DNA of 64,000 nucleotides. It comes from Chrysomallon squamiferum (Eukaryota; Mollusca; Gastropoda; Neomphalida; Peltospiridae). The stretch lies in assembly GCA_012295275.1 (NCBI GenBank), contig CM022677.1, positions 11,741,050 through 11,805,049 on the forward strand, read 5' to 3'. Of the stretch, positions 22,705 through 36,119 are shown piece after piece. The notes beneath the pieces are model-generated. The model was not told the DNA's origin and did not search any database. It saw nothing but the letters and a program-made list of their open reading frames with translations. How positions within the stretch are numbered: the stretch's first letter is position 1; each line of letters opens with the position of its first letter. The position numbers and the translations under genes were made by a program.

Positions 22705-24009
22705 GTATATTATGACTTGCAGTCGCTATACTGCATTTTGAGGTTTCAAAAGTGATTGTTATTTTTTAGTCCTATAGACATAAGGTTAGTGATAAATTAT
22801 AACAGGTAAACATATAATCGGTTTTTAAGTTCAGCAGAAGAAACTTGATTAATATGTGGTAATTAGGCAAGAAATATGCTTTGTATTTTACTCCACCACT
22901 TGGGGCAATAAAATCAAAAGGATGAGGTATGCCGAGGCATTGTATTCTTGTGTGATGTTTGTCAAGGAGTTTAGTTTATTGAAGTTTTCAATTTGACTTG
23001 TATTATGATTAGGACTAATGATTTTAATTAGTATTATTGCAATTAGTGTTGTTGTTTTTATCGTTAATATCGTTATGTCAGTATACAGTCATTATAAAGA
23101 AAGAAACAATTATCAACAAATAAACAGATAGAGAGATAGACACACACAGACACAGCACACGCATAGAAAAGAAATAGTTTGGTATACGTGTTTGCCTTAG
23201 AGGATAGTTATATACAGGATTTCATATCAGTGAGAGGGTATTTATGTATATAGTTAAATAACAGACAGATAGATACATTGATAGACATAGAGATAGATAG
23301 ACATTTTACATTTCATAGGCAAATGAACTTGTAAGAAAATGTTTGTACATGCATTATTATATAATATCACATTAACCTCGCTTTTCACAACTTTTCTTTT
23401 ATTCGTCATTTTAATTATTCAGTTCAGTTTTGGGTTTTTCTATCTGTCTGTGTGTCTGTATGTGTGTCTCACTCTCCATCTATTTGTCTGTCTATCTATC
23501 TATCCACCTACCTATCTACCTCTCAGATTACAGTGATAAGTGCAGGTGTCGCTGTAATTAAAACCTCAGTAAAAGAAATGATAAACACTGCAGAAAACAT
23601 TGATAATAAAGCAGCGATGATATTTTATCTCACTGGGAGAGGTTCTGTCTATGCCTAAAATACTGAAGGATCTTAAATATTAATATTAACATTAATAAAT
23701 GTAATTATGTATTTATTTGTCCCTGTAAACGGCAACTGAAATTTCCTTTGTATTGCAGTAATGAAAAAAAAATGTTGTTGTTATTATGATGAACGCTGTT
23801 TACCATATATAATGGAACTGAACGACAATATTTACAGTTTATTTGCTTCAACCAGACCTGTTTATACTAATACATATAAATTCAGCGAAAGAACCGTAAT
23901 ATTTTACATTTACATATAGCTCTCTAGATTATATCTAGTTGAATATTAATTGTCTAATTTTCAATTTAATTTTTAGGGGAGATAATAGAATATCACTTTC
24001 TACAGTTAA
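22705..24009. other. AT-rich non-coding interval
   Basis: It contains GATA/TCTG-like degenerate repeats near 23125-23300 and 23440-23525. No gene supported. Confidence 0.6.
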
Positions 24010-24976
24010 TTAAGAATTAATCTGTAACAGCGCAGTATATTTACAGAACTTGTGTTATAATAAACAAGATTCATCTCGCGCATCCTCGCCTTTTCACTTT
24101 ACTTTTAATAATAAAAACGTCTATTAATGTTTCTCTATATTCTAGACTTTTCTAGTATTTAAGAAAGATGCATCAATAACATGGTGAAGTTAATTCATCT
24201 TAATCTAGCCTCTCACCTCTCAACTGCAATTCTACTATCTTAATAAAAAAAATTTAAAAAAAGAATTATTCGCATTATTAAACGTTGATTCATTATTGAA
24301 CTTGTTAGATACGTTATACCTGTTAATGAAAAATTAAGCTTATTATTTATTTATTTATTTATTTATTATGCAAAATAAAATTATCTAATATTGTTAATTA
24401 AAAACAATAATACCTCTATTTATCAATACACTGTGTTTTCAATATATAATATTACCGCTACGCCTCTGTTAAAAACATAAAAAACGCCGTGTAAAATGAC
24501 TCCTACTTAGCTCTTCTGTGAAACAAGTTCTGTTAATAAAAATCGCATTAGTATGGAAGCGTTCTCGATATTCTAATATAATTCTACTGTTGTTTATAAA
24601 AACACGCTAATCTGGAAGCCCAATCTACTTTTCTGAATGGTCACTGTGTTTTCGCAGTAAAATTACACCTGTAATGTTTACTATAATGCTACAGTACACA
24701 CATAAAACAAGAACAACAACGACAACGACAACAACAATAGTAATGTAAAGAAAAGAGAATTTTAGTCTTTATTCGATTTCTTTACTTCTCAATATCCAGT
24801 ACGTCATCGCTATTTATCTCACGTGTTTTATGTCGTAAATAATTAGCAATAATAGATCATTTCATTTCGCATAATAAATAAATAAATAAATAAATAATAA
24901 GCTTAATTTTTCATTAACTGGTATAATGTGTTGAATAATGAAACGATGCGTATGAAAAACATTATTATTATTATTA

Positions 24977-25010
<34 letters not shown>

Positions 25011-25395
25011 GCGTATCTTTCATAAATACTAGAAAATTCATTTTGGATTTCACATATAATTCTACTGTTGTTTATAAAAAAAAACGCTACATTTCTGAAA
25101 GTACACAGTGTTTTCGCAGTAAAATCAGATCTTTAATGTTTATTATAATGCTATTGTATAAACATTAAAAAAGCAACAAAAAATAAATAAAATTAAAACA
25201 AACAAACAAAGAATAGTAATATAAAGAAAATACTATTTAATCTTTATGCGTAGAGTTCACGCTTGGCTTTTATAATTAACAGACATTTATATTATTAAGA
25301 GGAAAATGAAAAGACGAGAATGCGCAAGATGAACCATGTAATAAGACGAGTTCTGTAAATATAACATTAGCTTATTAACAGTCCCTGCGTTTCCT
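24010..25395. repeat. Nested inverted and direct repeat complex (foldback-like)
   Basis: Outer arms: 24020-24130 is the imperfect reverse complement of 25270-25395 (shared TTCATCTCGCGCATCCTCG-type string). Inner arms: 24270-24372 pairs with 24858-24950, both with a TAAATAAATAAAT run and AAGCTTAATTTTTCATTAA. In addition 24574-24720 repeats directly at 25055-25180 (ATTCTACTGTTGTTTATAAA and TGTTTTCGCAGTAAAAT). An (ATT)n tract lies at 24961-25010. No coding potential. It could be a foldback element or a nested rearranged duplication. Confidence 0.75.
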
Positions 25396-25884
25396 TTGTC
25401 TTTTAAATATCCAGGTTCTTTTATTATTATTATTTTTTATTTAATGTTTTATTATTACTTACCTAATTATTGTAAAATGCCTATTTTATTTAATTACTTT
25501 TTATTTAATTTTATTTAATTATTTTCGATTTGTCTCTTTAAAAACTATAAATTTATATATACATATGTTTTATTTTAAATGTTTGTATATTTGCACATAT
25601 CAATACATTTTATTTAAGATATTATTATACGGCGTCGGCTACCATAACGCATTTCCGATTAACATTAAACCTTCATTTCACAACATCAGGTAACACATTT
25701 TTTTTTTTTTTTTTTATACTCAGATAAAACTTGAAACTGAGAATACATTAAGCGTTAAAAACTGAGAAAAAAAAAAAAAAATAGGTCCCTACTGAAATTA
25801 GGTCGGGGAAATTGGGCTGGTTGGTTCTGAATCTTACTATAATTAGTCAAATCGTATAAAAACATCACCAAACCAAAAAGTTTT

Positions 25885-25921
25885 GTCAGATAGTTTCGAA
25901 CAGCTCATAAAACTATCTGAC
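25885..25921 (+). other. Perfect 12-bp stem-loop
   Basis: GTCAGATAGTTT (25885-25896) pairs exactly with AAACTATCTGAC (25910-25921) around a 13-nt loop. Function unknown. Confidence 0.7.
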
Positions 25922-26095
25922 ACGAGAAGACATGGCGTTGTTAGACTTGTTCCACTTTACCCCTTTACCTGGACTAACAATGTCTGTAAGGAGTGGCTGA
26001 TGGCACGACATCTACTTCTGACATTAATCCACAAAACAGCTTTGGAAAGTCTTGGAAAGTTTTGGAAATTCAATGCAGTGTTTTCCAGGACCTGC

Positions 26096-26098
<3 letters not shown>

Positions 26099-26131
<33 letters not shown>
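26099..26131 (+). repeat. (GT)n microsatellite
   Basis: About 16 GT units within a short open frame that is not convincing as a gene. Confidence 0.95.
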
Positions 26132-26134
<3 letters not shown>

Positions 26135-26732
26135 GAGGAGTAGGGGAGTGTTCACTGTCTGTGGAAGTGTATTGAAATTTTTTAACAAATATTTCTATTT
26201 TCAGTACAGTAGGTACTAACATATGTATCTGAAAAATCGGCTTTTAAAAAAAAATAAAAAAAGAGTTTATAAAATTAGCAGATTTTTAGAAATTAACAGT
26301 TCTTTGAATTATAAAATTTCATCAGTTTCGTCATTTCTGAGTACTCTCTAAATATAGATAAAAATCATTATTATTTAAAAACCCATTTAAAAAATAAATA
26401 AATAAAATGAATAATGGTACAAAAAAGTTTTATTGTATTTTTAATATGCTCAGTGATCATTAAATGTTATATTACTTATATTTATTTACTGTAATGCAAA
26501 ATATGATGAGTTTTTAGTAAAATATTACCAATTCACGGCAATTCACATTTTGTTTTTTTAATTTCTACTTTCTTTCTTTCTTTCTTTAATTATTATATTT
26601 ATTTTTATGTTGTTTCCGAATCTAAACAAAAAATAAGAAGGTTAGTACTTCAAACTGGTGACCATTTTTACTGCGCCTGCAATGAATTACTTTAATAACG
26701 GAGGGGTATCAGACAAGCGCATTTTTGTAAAA

Positions 26733-26756
26733 ATGGCAGAAATTACTGGAACAATA
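26733..26756 (+). CDS. Possible tiny first coding exon (MAEITGTI)
   Basis: AAAATGG start context and eight codons ending exactly at a consensus GTAAGT donor. It lies upstream of, and on the same strand as, family K copy B. No linking exon was found, so this is only a candidate. Confidence 0.25.
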
Positions 26757-27850
26757 GTAAGTTTAAAATGAAAACATTATTATTAACTTTTATTTTTTTT
26801 TAAAAATTTGAAAATATTCATACTTTTATTTTTTGTCAAAATTCCTAAAATAAGTATATTTAAATTAGTTATTTTGTATTTTTATTATATCTTTTTTGTT
26901 ATTTTTATTTTTTTTTTTCAATTTTACAAGAACAATAGTTTATTTGGAAATTTCTTATTTCAAAAGAAAAAGTTATTTTGTATTTTGTTATTTGTTTCCT
27001 AACAGTGTAGTTAAGAAAAAAATGACTAGTGACTAATTTGCATCCTAAAATGTCAGTTCGACATCCTAAATATTTTTATAGTGTAATCTAGTTTTGGACT
27101 AAATGGTGTGCAAACATTTCAAGCTGTATTTATTTACTTCAAATGGACATGGTATAACTAATTAATATAAGTATGCAGAAATAAAAAACAGTTTCAGAGC
27201 TGCAACATGGAGAAATGACTGATGAAAGCTTCTGGAAATGCAGATTTAACACTGCACAGGCTCTGTCATGAGTTCTATTTTTAAAAATTAAAATCCAACA
27301 TATAAAATTAATAATTACTGGGGAATTGAAATAAGTCAGTAATATATAAAAAAGGATTTGTACCATGCAGTTCATATTTTTATAATATATTTCAAAGAAG
27401 ATGGAGAAAATGCTTTTAATTTATTTATATTTTAATTTTAGAATTATTTGTTGTAATTTCTTTATAACCAGTTATACTTATATTAAGAAATATTTTTCTT
27501 TTGCTAGTTATTTTATGGATTGAAGACTATCATTTGAAAGCTGTCAACAAAAAAGAATGCATTTAGGTAGAGAAGGCACAAAATGAAATGTGAAAGAAAA
27601 AGGACATTATCAAAACTTCATTGATACATTTCTGTATGGTCTCTGTAAGTGAACAAATATATTTTTGTTAGTAATTTTATAATATTAGTTACATTAGTTA
27701 TGATCTAGCAGCTTTACTTCTTGTTTACTGTTCATTTGAGACCTCAGAATCCCACTTGAATTTCTTTAGATGAATATGTGGAGTCATGTTTTTAATTCTA
27801 TTCATGGCTTTTAATCTCTGGAAATCCAAAAAATATTTTTCCTGTCTCGT

Positions 27851-27886
<36 letters not shown>

Positions 27887-29523
27887 ACATGATGTATTCA
27901 GTTTATCCTACATAAAGTTATATTTTTTCACCAATCCACTAGTCACAAGAATATTTTTTCAAGTGGGTTTTCATTTTGCATAATTTTACTACAATATAAT
28001 AATAATTATTGATCTAATGGAAGACTGTCAGTTAATGTACAGCTGACAAATTATTAAAAGTTAATTTGTGAATCTGTGCAAAACTCTTTTAAACAGTTAA
28101 TGCTTTTTTAAACACCACTGTTTGTTTTATTCAAGTACAAACGTTCAGTTCATATTAATCAAAGGTCATGGTTTTTGCTGTTCTGATTACTGTAAAATGT
28201 TCTAGCAGATCAGTTACAACTATTAATATCAAACAAGCAAACACATGCACATATATGTCTAAAAAGAATACCTAAAAAAGTCTTTAAAGAGAAAAATACT
28301 TTTATTAAAATAATTTTAAAAATTAACAATATTAAATATAGTTTTTGACATAAACTGCTTTTATCTCAATTTAATTACCATACCTGAAAAATACTATTTA
28401 AAGAGTATAGATCTTTTTAACTGGATAATATTTTATTTATTTATTTATATTGGACTGCAGTGCTTGTGTTATATATAAAACAAACATATAGTAAGTTTAA
28501 TGGTACCTCTGGGAAATAATTAATAATAACAACTCCCAATTTACAGAAACACAAACACAGAATTAATATGAATTAAAGTAGTTTTAAAATAATGGACTAC
28601 ATAGGAATTAGCTTACATGTAACATTTGTTAATTACTGTATTAAAAGTTCACATACTTGTTATAAATGTTGTTTTAATCACAAACCTTTTAACATTTTAT
28701 TTATTTTTAGTTATAATTTTAAATGATAATTTTTTAAATTATATGTTCAAATTAAAATTAAAATTTTTCAGTTTTAATATTTAATTCATTTCCAAAAACA
28801 TGAATGGATATTATTTTTTGTTTGTTTTTAAATTTTAGAAAAAAAAAGTTCTGTCTTTCAGTTTTTACTTTATATCACCTCACTGTTCTTTTGTGTATGC
28901 TCACACTGTTTTTTATCTGGAACTGTCAGTCTGACAAGTCACTGTGTCAGAATGCAGACTGATCTAAGGGTTCCTTGCCCTGGATGATTGCCAGTGGCTG
29001 GTCAGTTATTTGACATTTAGCTTAGGCACCTCAATTACATTTAATATTTTTGAGGACACAAATAATTTTTATTTAATCCCCATATTATTTTTATCTAACT
29101 GACCTAAATCTTTAGGAATATTTTTATTGAGATCCTGAGATTTTTTTTCAGTTATTATATCTGCTGATAAATGGTCACAGTTTTAACCTGAATTACAACA
29201 GGGTTGTGTTTATTAATGGTTAACTGTTTGCTGTTAGATGATTAAAGCCTATTTCAGTGGATGGGATTTTAAGTTGATTTTATGTAATTATAAAAATGAA
29301 CTTTTCACAAGATTTAAACTTGGTAATAGACAGTTGAACCATGTTGGACCATCGTTTAGATGTTTCATGTTGTCTGTGAGATTTTGTCCACATCAATCTG
29401 CCATACAAACAAGATTTAAATTTAATATTTAAAAAAAAAAATGAAAGAAAATAAAAAGAAACATCAACAAATAATAATAAATGACATATTTAAAGAAATA
29501 AGACATTTCACCATTAGCTCAGA

Positions 29524-29566
<43 letters not shown>

Positions 29567-30640
29567 TGGAGAACTTCAGAATTATATAAAAGCATCTTTG
29601 AATGAAATTAATATTTTCTTGTAACTGTTTGATAGTTTTATTCTTACCAGTTAACAGCAAAGGATATTTTACATGCATCACACAGGAGTGATGTGTGATC
29701 AGTCTAGTTTCTCTCATTTCCTCTTCCTAATTTCACTATGAATAGTGATGATTTTTTTTTTTTTTATAATTTAAATATTTTAATTTTAATTTAATTTAAT
29801 TTTATTATTTTATTTTATTTTATTTTATTTTATTTTATTTATTTTTTCTATAAACAATATTTTATTTATTAATTTAATTTTATAGCAGATATTTACTTGT
29901 CTGTTTTAATTCTGTGTCCTGGGATTTCAGTAAAGGACTCCTTTTGTTTTCCCAGAACATGGTTTGAAACAGCTTGCTTAAGATCCCTAAATAATAATCC
30001 AAATTTATCTGCTGAAAATTGTTTAGCATTCTTCTTTATAACTTTTGGCATCATATTTACATGGCAGATTTGTAGAATAATTCAGATATCTTCGTGTTTG
30101 CAGATTTGAAGAATATTTGTTTAATCATAAAGATTATAATATCAGCTTGATAAATAAAATATCTGATATGAGAGATACTTTATGGTTTCAGAATTTCTAG
30201 CACCAAACATAAGGAATAACCAGTTTAATCATTGCAAAACATTGGTCAAACATAGGAATAACCAATTCAGTGGCAGATCCAGAAATAAAAGAATGGCTGG
30301 ATTGGGATGGAATAAACTTACTGGGAGTCTGGCTGTATCCCAGAGATGATGAACAATGCACATATCTTGCCATGTTGTGATTTAAAGTAAAAATTGTAAA
30401 ATCTTCTGTTTATAATAAATGCTGATAATGTTAGATCAGTTGGATTGTCAACAAATACTTTGGGTGATGTATATGCACCAGTAATTAAAATACAACCAAT
30501 TTCAGTCAGCGAGAAAATTATCTCAGTACATTGTTTTGTGTTGTACAATGTTATGGTTAAGATGACATTATTAAATGTCACAGATACAAATAACTTACAG
30601 GATTCTGTTACATCATGTTTAATGTATTTTGATCAGTAGA
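26757..30640. other. AT-rich non-coding interval with poly(T) and (AAT)n
   Basis: Poly(T) of about 39 at 27847-27885, (AAT)n at 29526-29567 and (TTTTA)n at 29800-29840. Several short open frames occur (for example 29897-30109 and 30445-30639), but none has splice context or a recognisable motif. Confidence 0.6.
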
Positions 30641-31288
30641 GTGATGTCGTAAAATTTATTAATTATATTTCAAATGAACAGTAAAAAACAAAACAAAATA
30701 ATAAAAAAAGTAAAATTCACTTCCACTGGATCAGCCACTGAATTTATTCTATTTTATTAAATGTTGTAGTAGTGTCAAACTGTCTAATAACCAATTTAAA
30801 GTGTCAAGCTTACCTCGCTCTATGTCATTTCAGCCTGTGTCAAATTCATCTTTGATTCATGTGGTCAAACAATTAAATTGTTTAACATTTGTAAACTCCA
30901 CTTTTCTTCAGCACTGGCAACAGTTGTACATTTTCCTCCACAGTGCAGACTCAAAGCAGTTTCCAGTCAGAAAATAAGAAAACACAGACCTTAAAAATGG
31001 ATTGATTATGAATTATATTGTAATACTATTTACAGTATATGGTTATTTGAATATAAATGGAGCAAAAGTAGAAGTTCATTTAAGAAGTGACTTTTGAAAA
31101 GTGATCCTTGGAGAATCTGCTTCAGTGTGGGACTTTATGAAGCAAAGAGGAGACTGTTTCAGAAGTCTTCTTCAGGGTATTACAGGTTTCACTAGGTTTT
31201 CTTTAGGTTTTGTCAGACCTTGTTCACGTGTTCTAATAGCTATTTTAATACTGACAAACATTGCCAATATGATTACCTTATTAATTGT

Positions 31289-31600
31289 TAGTGATATCCA
31301 TATCACTGTCAGACACTGATAACATGTCTCATGTTGTTGTAGTTGTAAAACACTAGTGATATCCATATCACTGTCAGACACTGACTGTATGTCTCGTTGT
31401 TTTTGAAGTGGTAAAATATTAGCCATACCCATATTTGTTAGATATCCACAACATATGTGCTGTTGTAGAGATAAAACACTAGGTATACCCATATTTATTG
31501 TCAGACATCCACTACATATCTCTTGTTGTTGTAGTGGTAAAACACTAGCCATACCCATATTTATTGTTTCAAGACATCCATAACATATGTGCATATCGAC
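31289..31600 (+). repeat. ~63-bp tandem repeat, five degenerate units
   Basis: Units share AAAACACTAG, CATACCCATAT and a TGTCAGACATCCA core. The long minus-strand frame across it (31172-31615) is a repeat translation (NMGMASVLPLQQQ-like units). Confidence 0.8.
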
Positions 31601-32445
31601 ACAGAAGCCGACCACGTCAGACTACAACAATTCTTAAGTTGGAGAGTCTTACATCAGGTCACCAATCTCAACATCAAATACCAGAAGACTTGAAAAACTT
31701 GAAAAACTTTAAAAAAGAAACCACTTGACAGACAACTGTGATGGCTGTGTGTGACAGTGGAAAAGACAAAAGACTGGAAGTTGAGCAGCAGGTGACTTAG
31801 TTTACTTCCATTAGCATTGTTTTATTTCTTTTTAGCTTATAGTTGTACTAGCAGTAATCAAAACAGTTTCGTTTTTAAATCATAAGAACTACATGGCTTA
31901 AGGAATGATGTTGCGGTATGTGTAAAATCATTTCATAATTTTGTTAAATGAAAAATTCTTCTTTTGCTTTAAAAATACAAATTCATGTCTCTATATTTAA
32001 TTTTTAATTTTATTTTTAATATTTGCTTTATTTTATGTATTTATTTTTTAAAATACTGGCTTTCAAAATTTCTCTGCATGTGTATTTTTATTTCAGTTCA
32101 CCAACTTATCAGATGAGGAATTTTACTTAAAGATGTGATTTATTTGTGATTTTAGATTAATGATTTATGCATTGAGATCTTTCAATGTGATAAACAATAC
32201 TTCTGTGAAAAACGGTTATTAACTCAGTTAGAGTAGGTTCTTTGTTTTGGACAGGGTGTATGGTTTTAGTTTTTATTAAATAAAGTAATAATTCTTCTTT
32301 TTCCTCATTTATGTTTAACTTACTATATTAGACAATCTTCACTCAGTTTAGTCAGAAAATAAAATAAGAAGCTTATGAAAAGCTGATGTTTTCCTATTTA
32401 AAAATCCATATTATAGATACAAATGTTAAAAAATCAATCAAACAA

Positions 32446-32479
<34 letters not shown>

Positions 32480-32656
32480 TACATGCACACACAAAATATA
32501 TATTGTATGCCATATCCTCAGTCTTTCAGGAATTTTATGTTTCCTATTGACAAAATGATGTCAGAACTAATAAAATGTATGCTTATTATTTTATAAACAT
32601 ACATTATTATTTTCAGTGTAATGTGACTTGAATGTTTTTACATTAGTTTTTGATTG

Positions 32657-32687
<31 letters not shown>

Positions 32688-33738
32688 TACAGTTTATTTT
32701 TGGTATTTTAACTAGACTACGTTCCTGACCTTCAAGATGGACAAATTAACTCAAGAGCACAGAAAAGAGAGTCCAGAAAGGTCATGGGACATTGCTGAAA
32801 AGAACATGGACCAAGAACTACATGGCTTAAGGAATGATGTTGAGGTATGTGTGAAATCAGTTCATAAACAAAAACAGATCTATGTTAATTTTGTTGAAGG
32901 TGTTTCTGAAAGAAAAATTCTACTTTAGCTTTAATTATGTGATTCAAATTCATCTTAATTTCAGACTCATTTGTTATCTCTCTAGCTTTAGATTATCTTT
33001 CAGTAAATAATTTCAATTGATAACATCATTAGATCTCACTAAAAAAAAAAGGAACAAAAATTACAAAAGAAAAGATTTTAAAAAAATGTTAGATTTCAAT
33101 TTTTAGTTTACTATAATTATATTGTTTCTTGCTGAATCATTTAATAACAAGGAAATGTCAGTATTTACTGAATGACATTTAGATCTTTCATCATGTATTT
33201 ATAGGAACTGAAGAAACCAATATACTAAACTGTGGATTTAAACTGTTTATTTTCAGAAGTTAAATCAGCTTGTTAAGGATAAAAATATTCAAGAAATTGT
33301 TGATAAATACAAACTCAGATTGACATTTTGGAACAAAGAGCAGCTCAAGTCTCCAGTAGAGTTGAAGTATTTGGTGCTGTCCAGCAGGTATTTAAATACA
33401 TTATTCATTGTAAACCTCTCCATTTTATTTCAGTTTTAAATATTTCTTCAGTCTTCCACAAAATTCTATGCAAAATAAATTCTCTATCTTTCCTCTATCT
33501 TTTTACTTCATTTTATTTACTTTTTTTATTTGTTTGATTTTTATTTATTTATATATAAAAGTGGTAATAATTAATAAACCAGAGAATTCTACACTTAAAA
33601 GTCAATTAATTAAGATATTTTGTAAGAAAAAATTATAATGTAAATTATTTGTTGCTGAATTGAAAGCTGTTAAGAATGTATTCATATCTTTGTTGTCACT
33701 GATGTACTTAAATAAGGATGGCATTGTGTTTGTTGTTG

Positions 33739-33740
<2 letters not shown>

Positions 33741-33779
<39 letters not shown>
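33741..33779 (+). repeat. (ATT)n microsatellite
   Basis: ATT run just upstream of the 33804 exon of family K copy B. Confidence 0.95.
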
Positions 33780-33781
<2 letters not shown>

Positions 33782-35104
33782 CAAAATAATTGTTTAATTT
33801 CAGGAAACAGTCAATGTCTATGTGTGGATTGAATGCTGCTTTAAAAGTAGGTATTTTATTCATTCACTTTTGTGTTGTATAGCTCATTTTATTGACAACG
33901 AATTTAATCAGCCATAACATGGCTGATAATTTATTTTTATATACAGAATAGTATTGATAATTTTATATAGATGTTTCATAAAGGATCTTGATATTTTGAA
34001 TGATATTTAGTTTAGATAGTAAGTGAATCAGTGTAATAATTTATACCAACAAACCTTGTAATAATTTGCACGACAGCCTAATAGAGTAGCGAACAGAACG
34101 TTTGTATAAATTTGTAATTTTCTGTTATAAATATCTCACCTCTAATCTGAAATCCATACATTTAATACTCTATGTGGTAGGGATAATGATATTTATATTC
34201 TGAAATTTGGTATACAGATGTAATTTTGGTGGATTTGAAAGGTTGTACAGATGCATAAATTGGCTTGAAAGATTTAGCTTCTTTTCTTATTTTATCACAT
34301 GCATGTGTAATGTTGTCTTTGTTTTAAACACATTTTAAAACATACGTAACAGATTCATTATTGTAACTATTCACTGAATGCACAGGATAAATATTATTTA
34401 TAAGACAAAATATATTATAATTAAATATTTTAATTAATCAAATAAATTGTTATTAATGATATATTGATAATGATTGTTAAAGGTTAATTAAAGATTGTCA
34501 GAATAATCTCAAATTTTCATCATGTTACTATTTCAAGTAGAATCAATATTAGAAGACCATTTTCTTTCTGTCTAATGTAATAACTGTATAGGTTTAAAAT
34601 GTTTATTTATTTAATAGCCCTGGCAGTCATCTTAAACTGGACTAAAGCACTTTATAAATATCAAACTTTACCAAGTTACAGAATTATTCAAATATATTAA
34701 AAACATTTTTTCATAATCTCTGACAACAAAAATACTACTAGCTCTTTATTTTATGTTTAGTTTATTGTATTTTGTTGTAGGATCCTATACTTAAGTCAAA
34801 AATTCAGAAAAGGTTAACTAAAGCACCAGAATGCTGTTACATCACAGTCTTCCCTGTCCAGAGAAAGCTCAACACTTTCAAGAGAAAATCTGTCTGAAAT
34901 GTAATTTGTAACTCAGTGATCTCCAAGAGACTGCATTGTCAATGTGATCAGAACATCCAGTGTACACATTGTACTTCATAGCAGCTTGCACTGTTTTTAT
35001 CATTGATGTGTTCTTGGTTATTCTAACTTTTCTCACTGAAAGAGGAATGGAGATTCATCACTGCTATGGAATGCCATCTTTGTAAATAAGTTAAAATTAA
35101 TGTG

Positions 35105-35655
35105 GCAGTGCATAGAGGCGTTATTTTTTATTTTTATTTTTTTCTATTAGTTAATGTAAATATAAATGAAAATTATGTAATCAGGGGTAATTAGAATTTT
35201 TTGTACAAAAAAATAAAGTAAAAAGCCTCACCCCAAAATTTTTAGAAAACAAGAATCAAATTTTTTCTTTTTTTAAAACTTTCTTTGTCATATTATTTAA
35301 ATCAAAGGAAAATCAAGGGTTTGCTGGGTGTACTCAGTGTAAATATAAATGAAGATTATTAATTAGGGGTAATTAGAATTTTTTTTTATAAAAACAAAAA
35401 CAAACAAACAAAGCAAATAATATATGACGAAGCAACGCAGAATGTTACAATTCAGTTAAATACATCTGTGAAATGTCATAATTTCTATAAATACATCACA
35501 GATGGTGTAACATTTCAGTTTCATTTAGTTAAATCTGTACCAATGATTTATAAAAGATACTGAACTAAAGTGAGGCTATCTACACATCAGCTGACCAATG
35601 AGACTGGGAGACAGAATGAATATGTATGTTATGTAACAGTGGTGAAATTGAAGAT
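35105..35655. other. AT-rich 3' flank of family K copy B
   Basis: Contains short near-repeats (TGTAAATATAAATGAA twice, at about 35155 and 35338) that also appear downstream of copy D near 61870 and 62015, so the duplicated segment extends past the gene. Confidence 0.6.
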
Positions 35656-35658
35656 GAG

Positions 35659-35719
<61 letters not shown>

Positions 35720-35761
35720 GTATTACCATTATTATTATTATTATTATTACTATTATTATTA

Positions 35762-35818
<57 letters not shown>
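35659..35818 (+). repeat. Long interrupted (ATT)n microsatellite
   Basis: About 160 bp of ATT with single-base interruptions; all six frames are open and give poly-Leu, poly-Ile or poly-Asn, which are not proteins. Confidence 0.97.
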
Positions 35819-35819
<1 letters not shown>

Positions 35820-36014
35820 ACATTGCAAAACATTTTCTGTTCTCAGATATAAAAGATGCTCTTTGACCCCATCTTTCATTCATTCGCACACAAAACAATA
35901 GTTAATCACTGATATATCAAAAACGGGACTACACACTAAACTGGATAAGTAACTTAAGATCTATAAACACGTGTTTCAAAAGCGGGTGTCAGAGATCATG
36001 TTTCTTCTTTTCTT

Positions 36015-36017
<3 letters not shown>

Positions 36018-36090
<73 letters not shown>
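36018..36090 (+). repeat. (CT)n microsatellite
   Basis: About 36 CT units directly before the 42-bp minisatellite. Confidence 0.97.
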
Positions 36091-36092
<2 letters not shown>

Positions 36093-36119
36093 ATAGCCAT
36101 CTTATCTCTCATATTCATT

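Larger units (their letters stand above)
30650..35100 (+). pseudogene. Family K copy B: spliced gene of unknown function, damaged
   Basis: Plus-strand exons: 31741-31791 (MAVCDSGKDKRLEVEQQ), 32716-32844 (MDKLTQEHRKESPERSWDIA then NMDQELHGLRNDVE, donor GTATGT), 33257-33387 (KLNQLVKDKNIQEIVD, then a 5-nt insertion relative to copy A shifts the frame), 33804-33846 (KQSMSMCGLNAALK) and the last exon 34781-34904, which has lost about 40 nt relative to copy D and reads out of frame. Phases of the 32716, 33257 (copy A length) and 33804 exons fit together exactly, which argues for a real ancestral gene. A partial duplicate of the 32.8-kb exon end lies at 31888-31913. An AATAAA sits at 35212. I do not recognise the protein; it looks like a small coiled-coil protein with a Ser-rich tail. 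Confidence 0.55.

Noticed and set aside
31172-31615. 147-codon minus-strand frame
   Set aside because: Translation of the 63-bp tandem repeat.
35570-35901. Poly-Leu, poly-Ile and poly-Asn open frames
   Set aside because: Translations of an (ATT)n microsatellite open in all frames.
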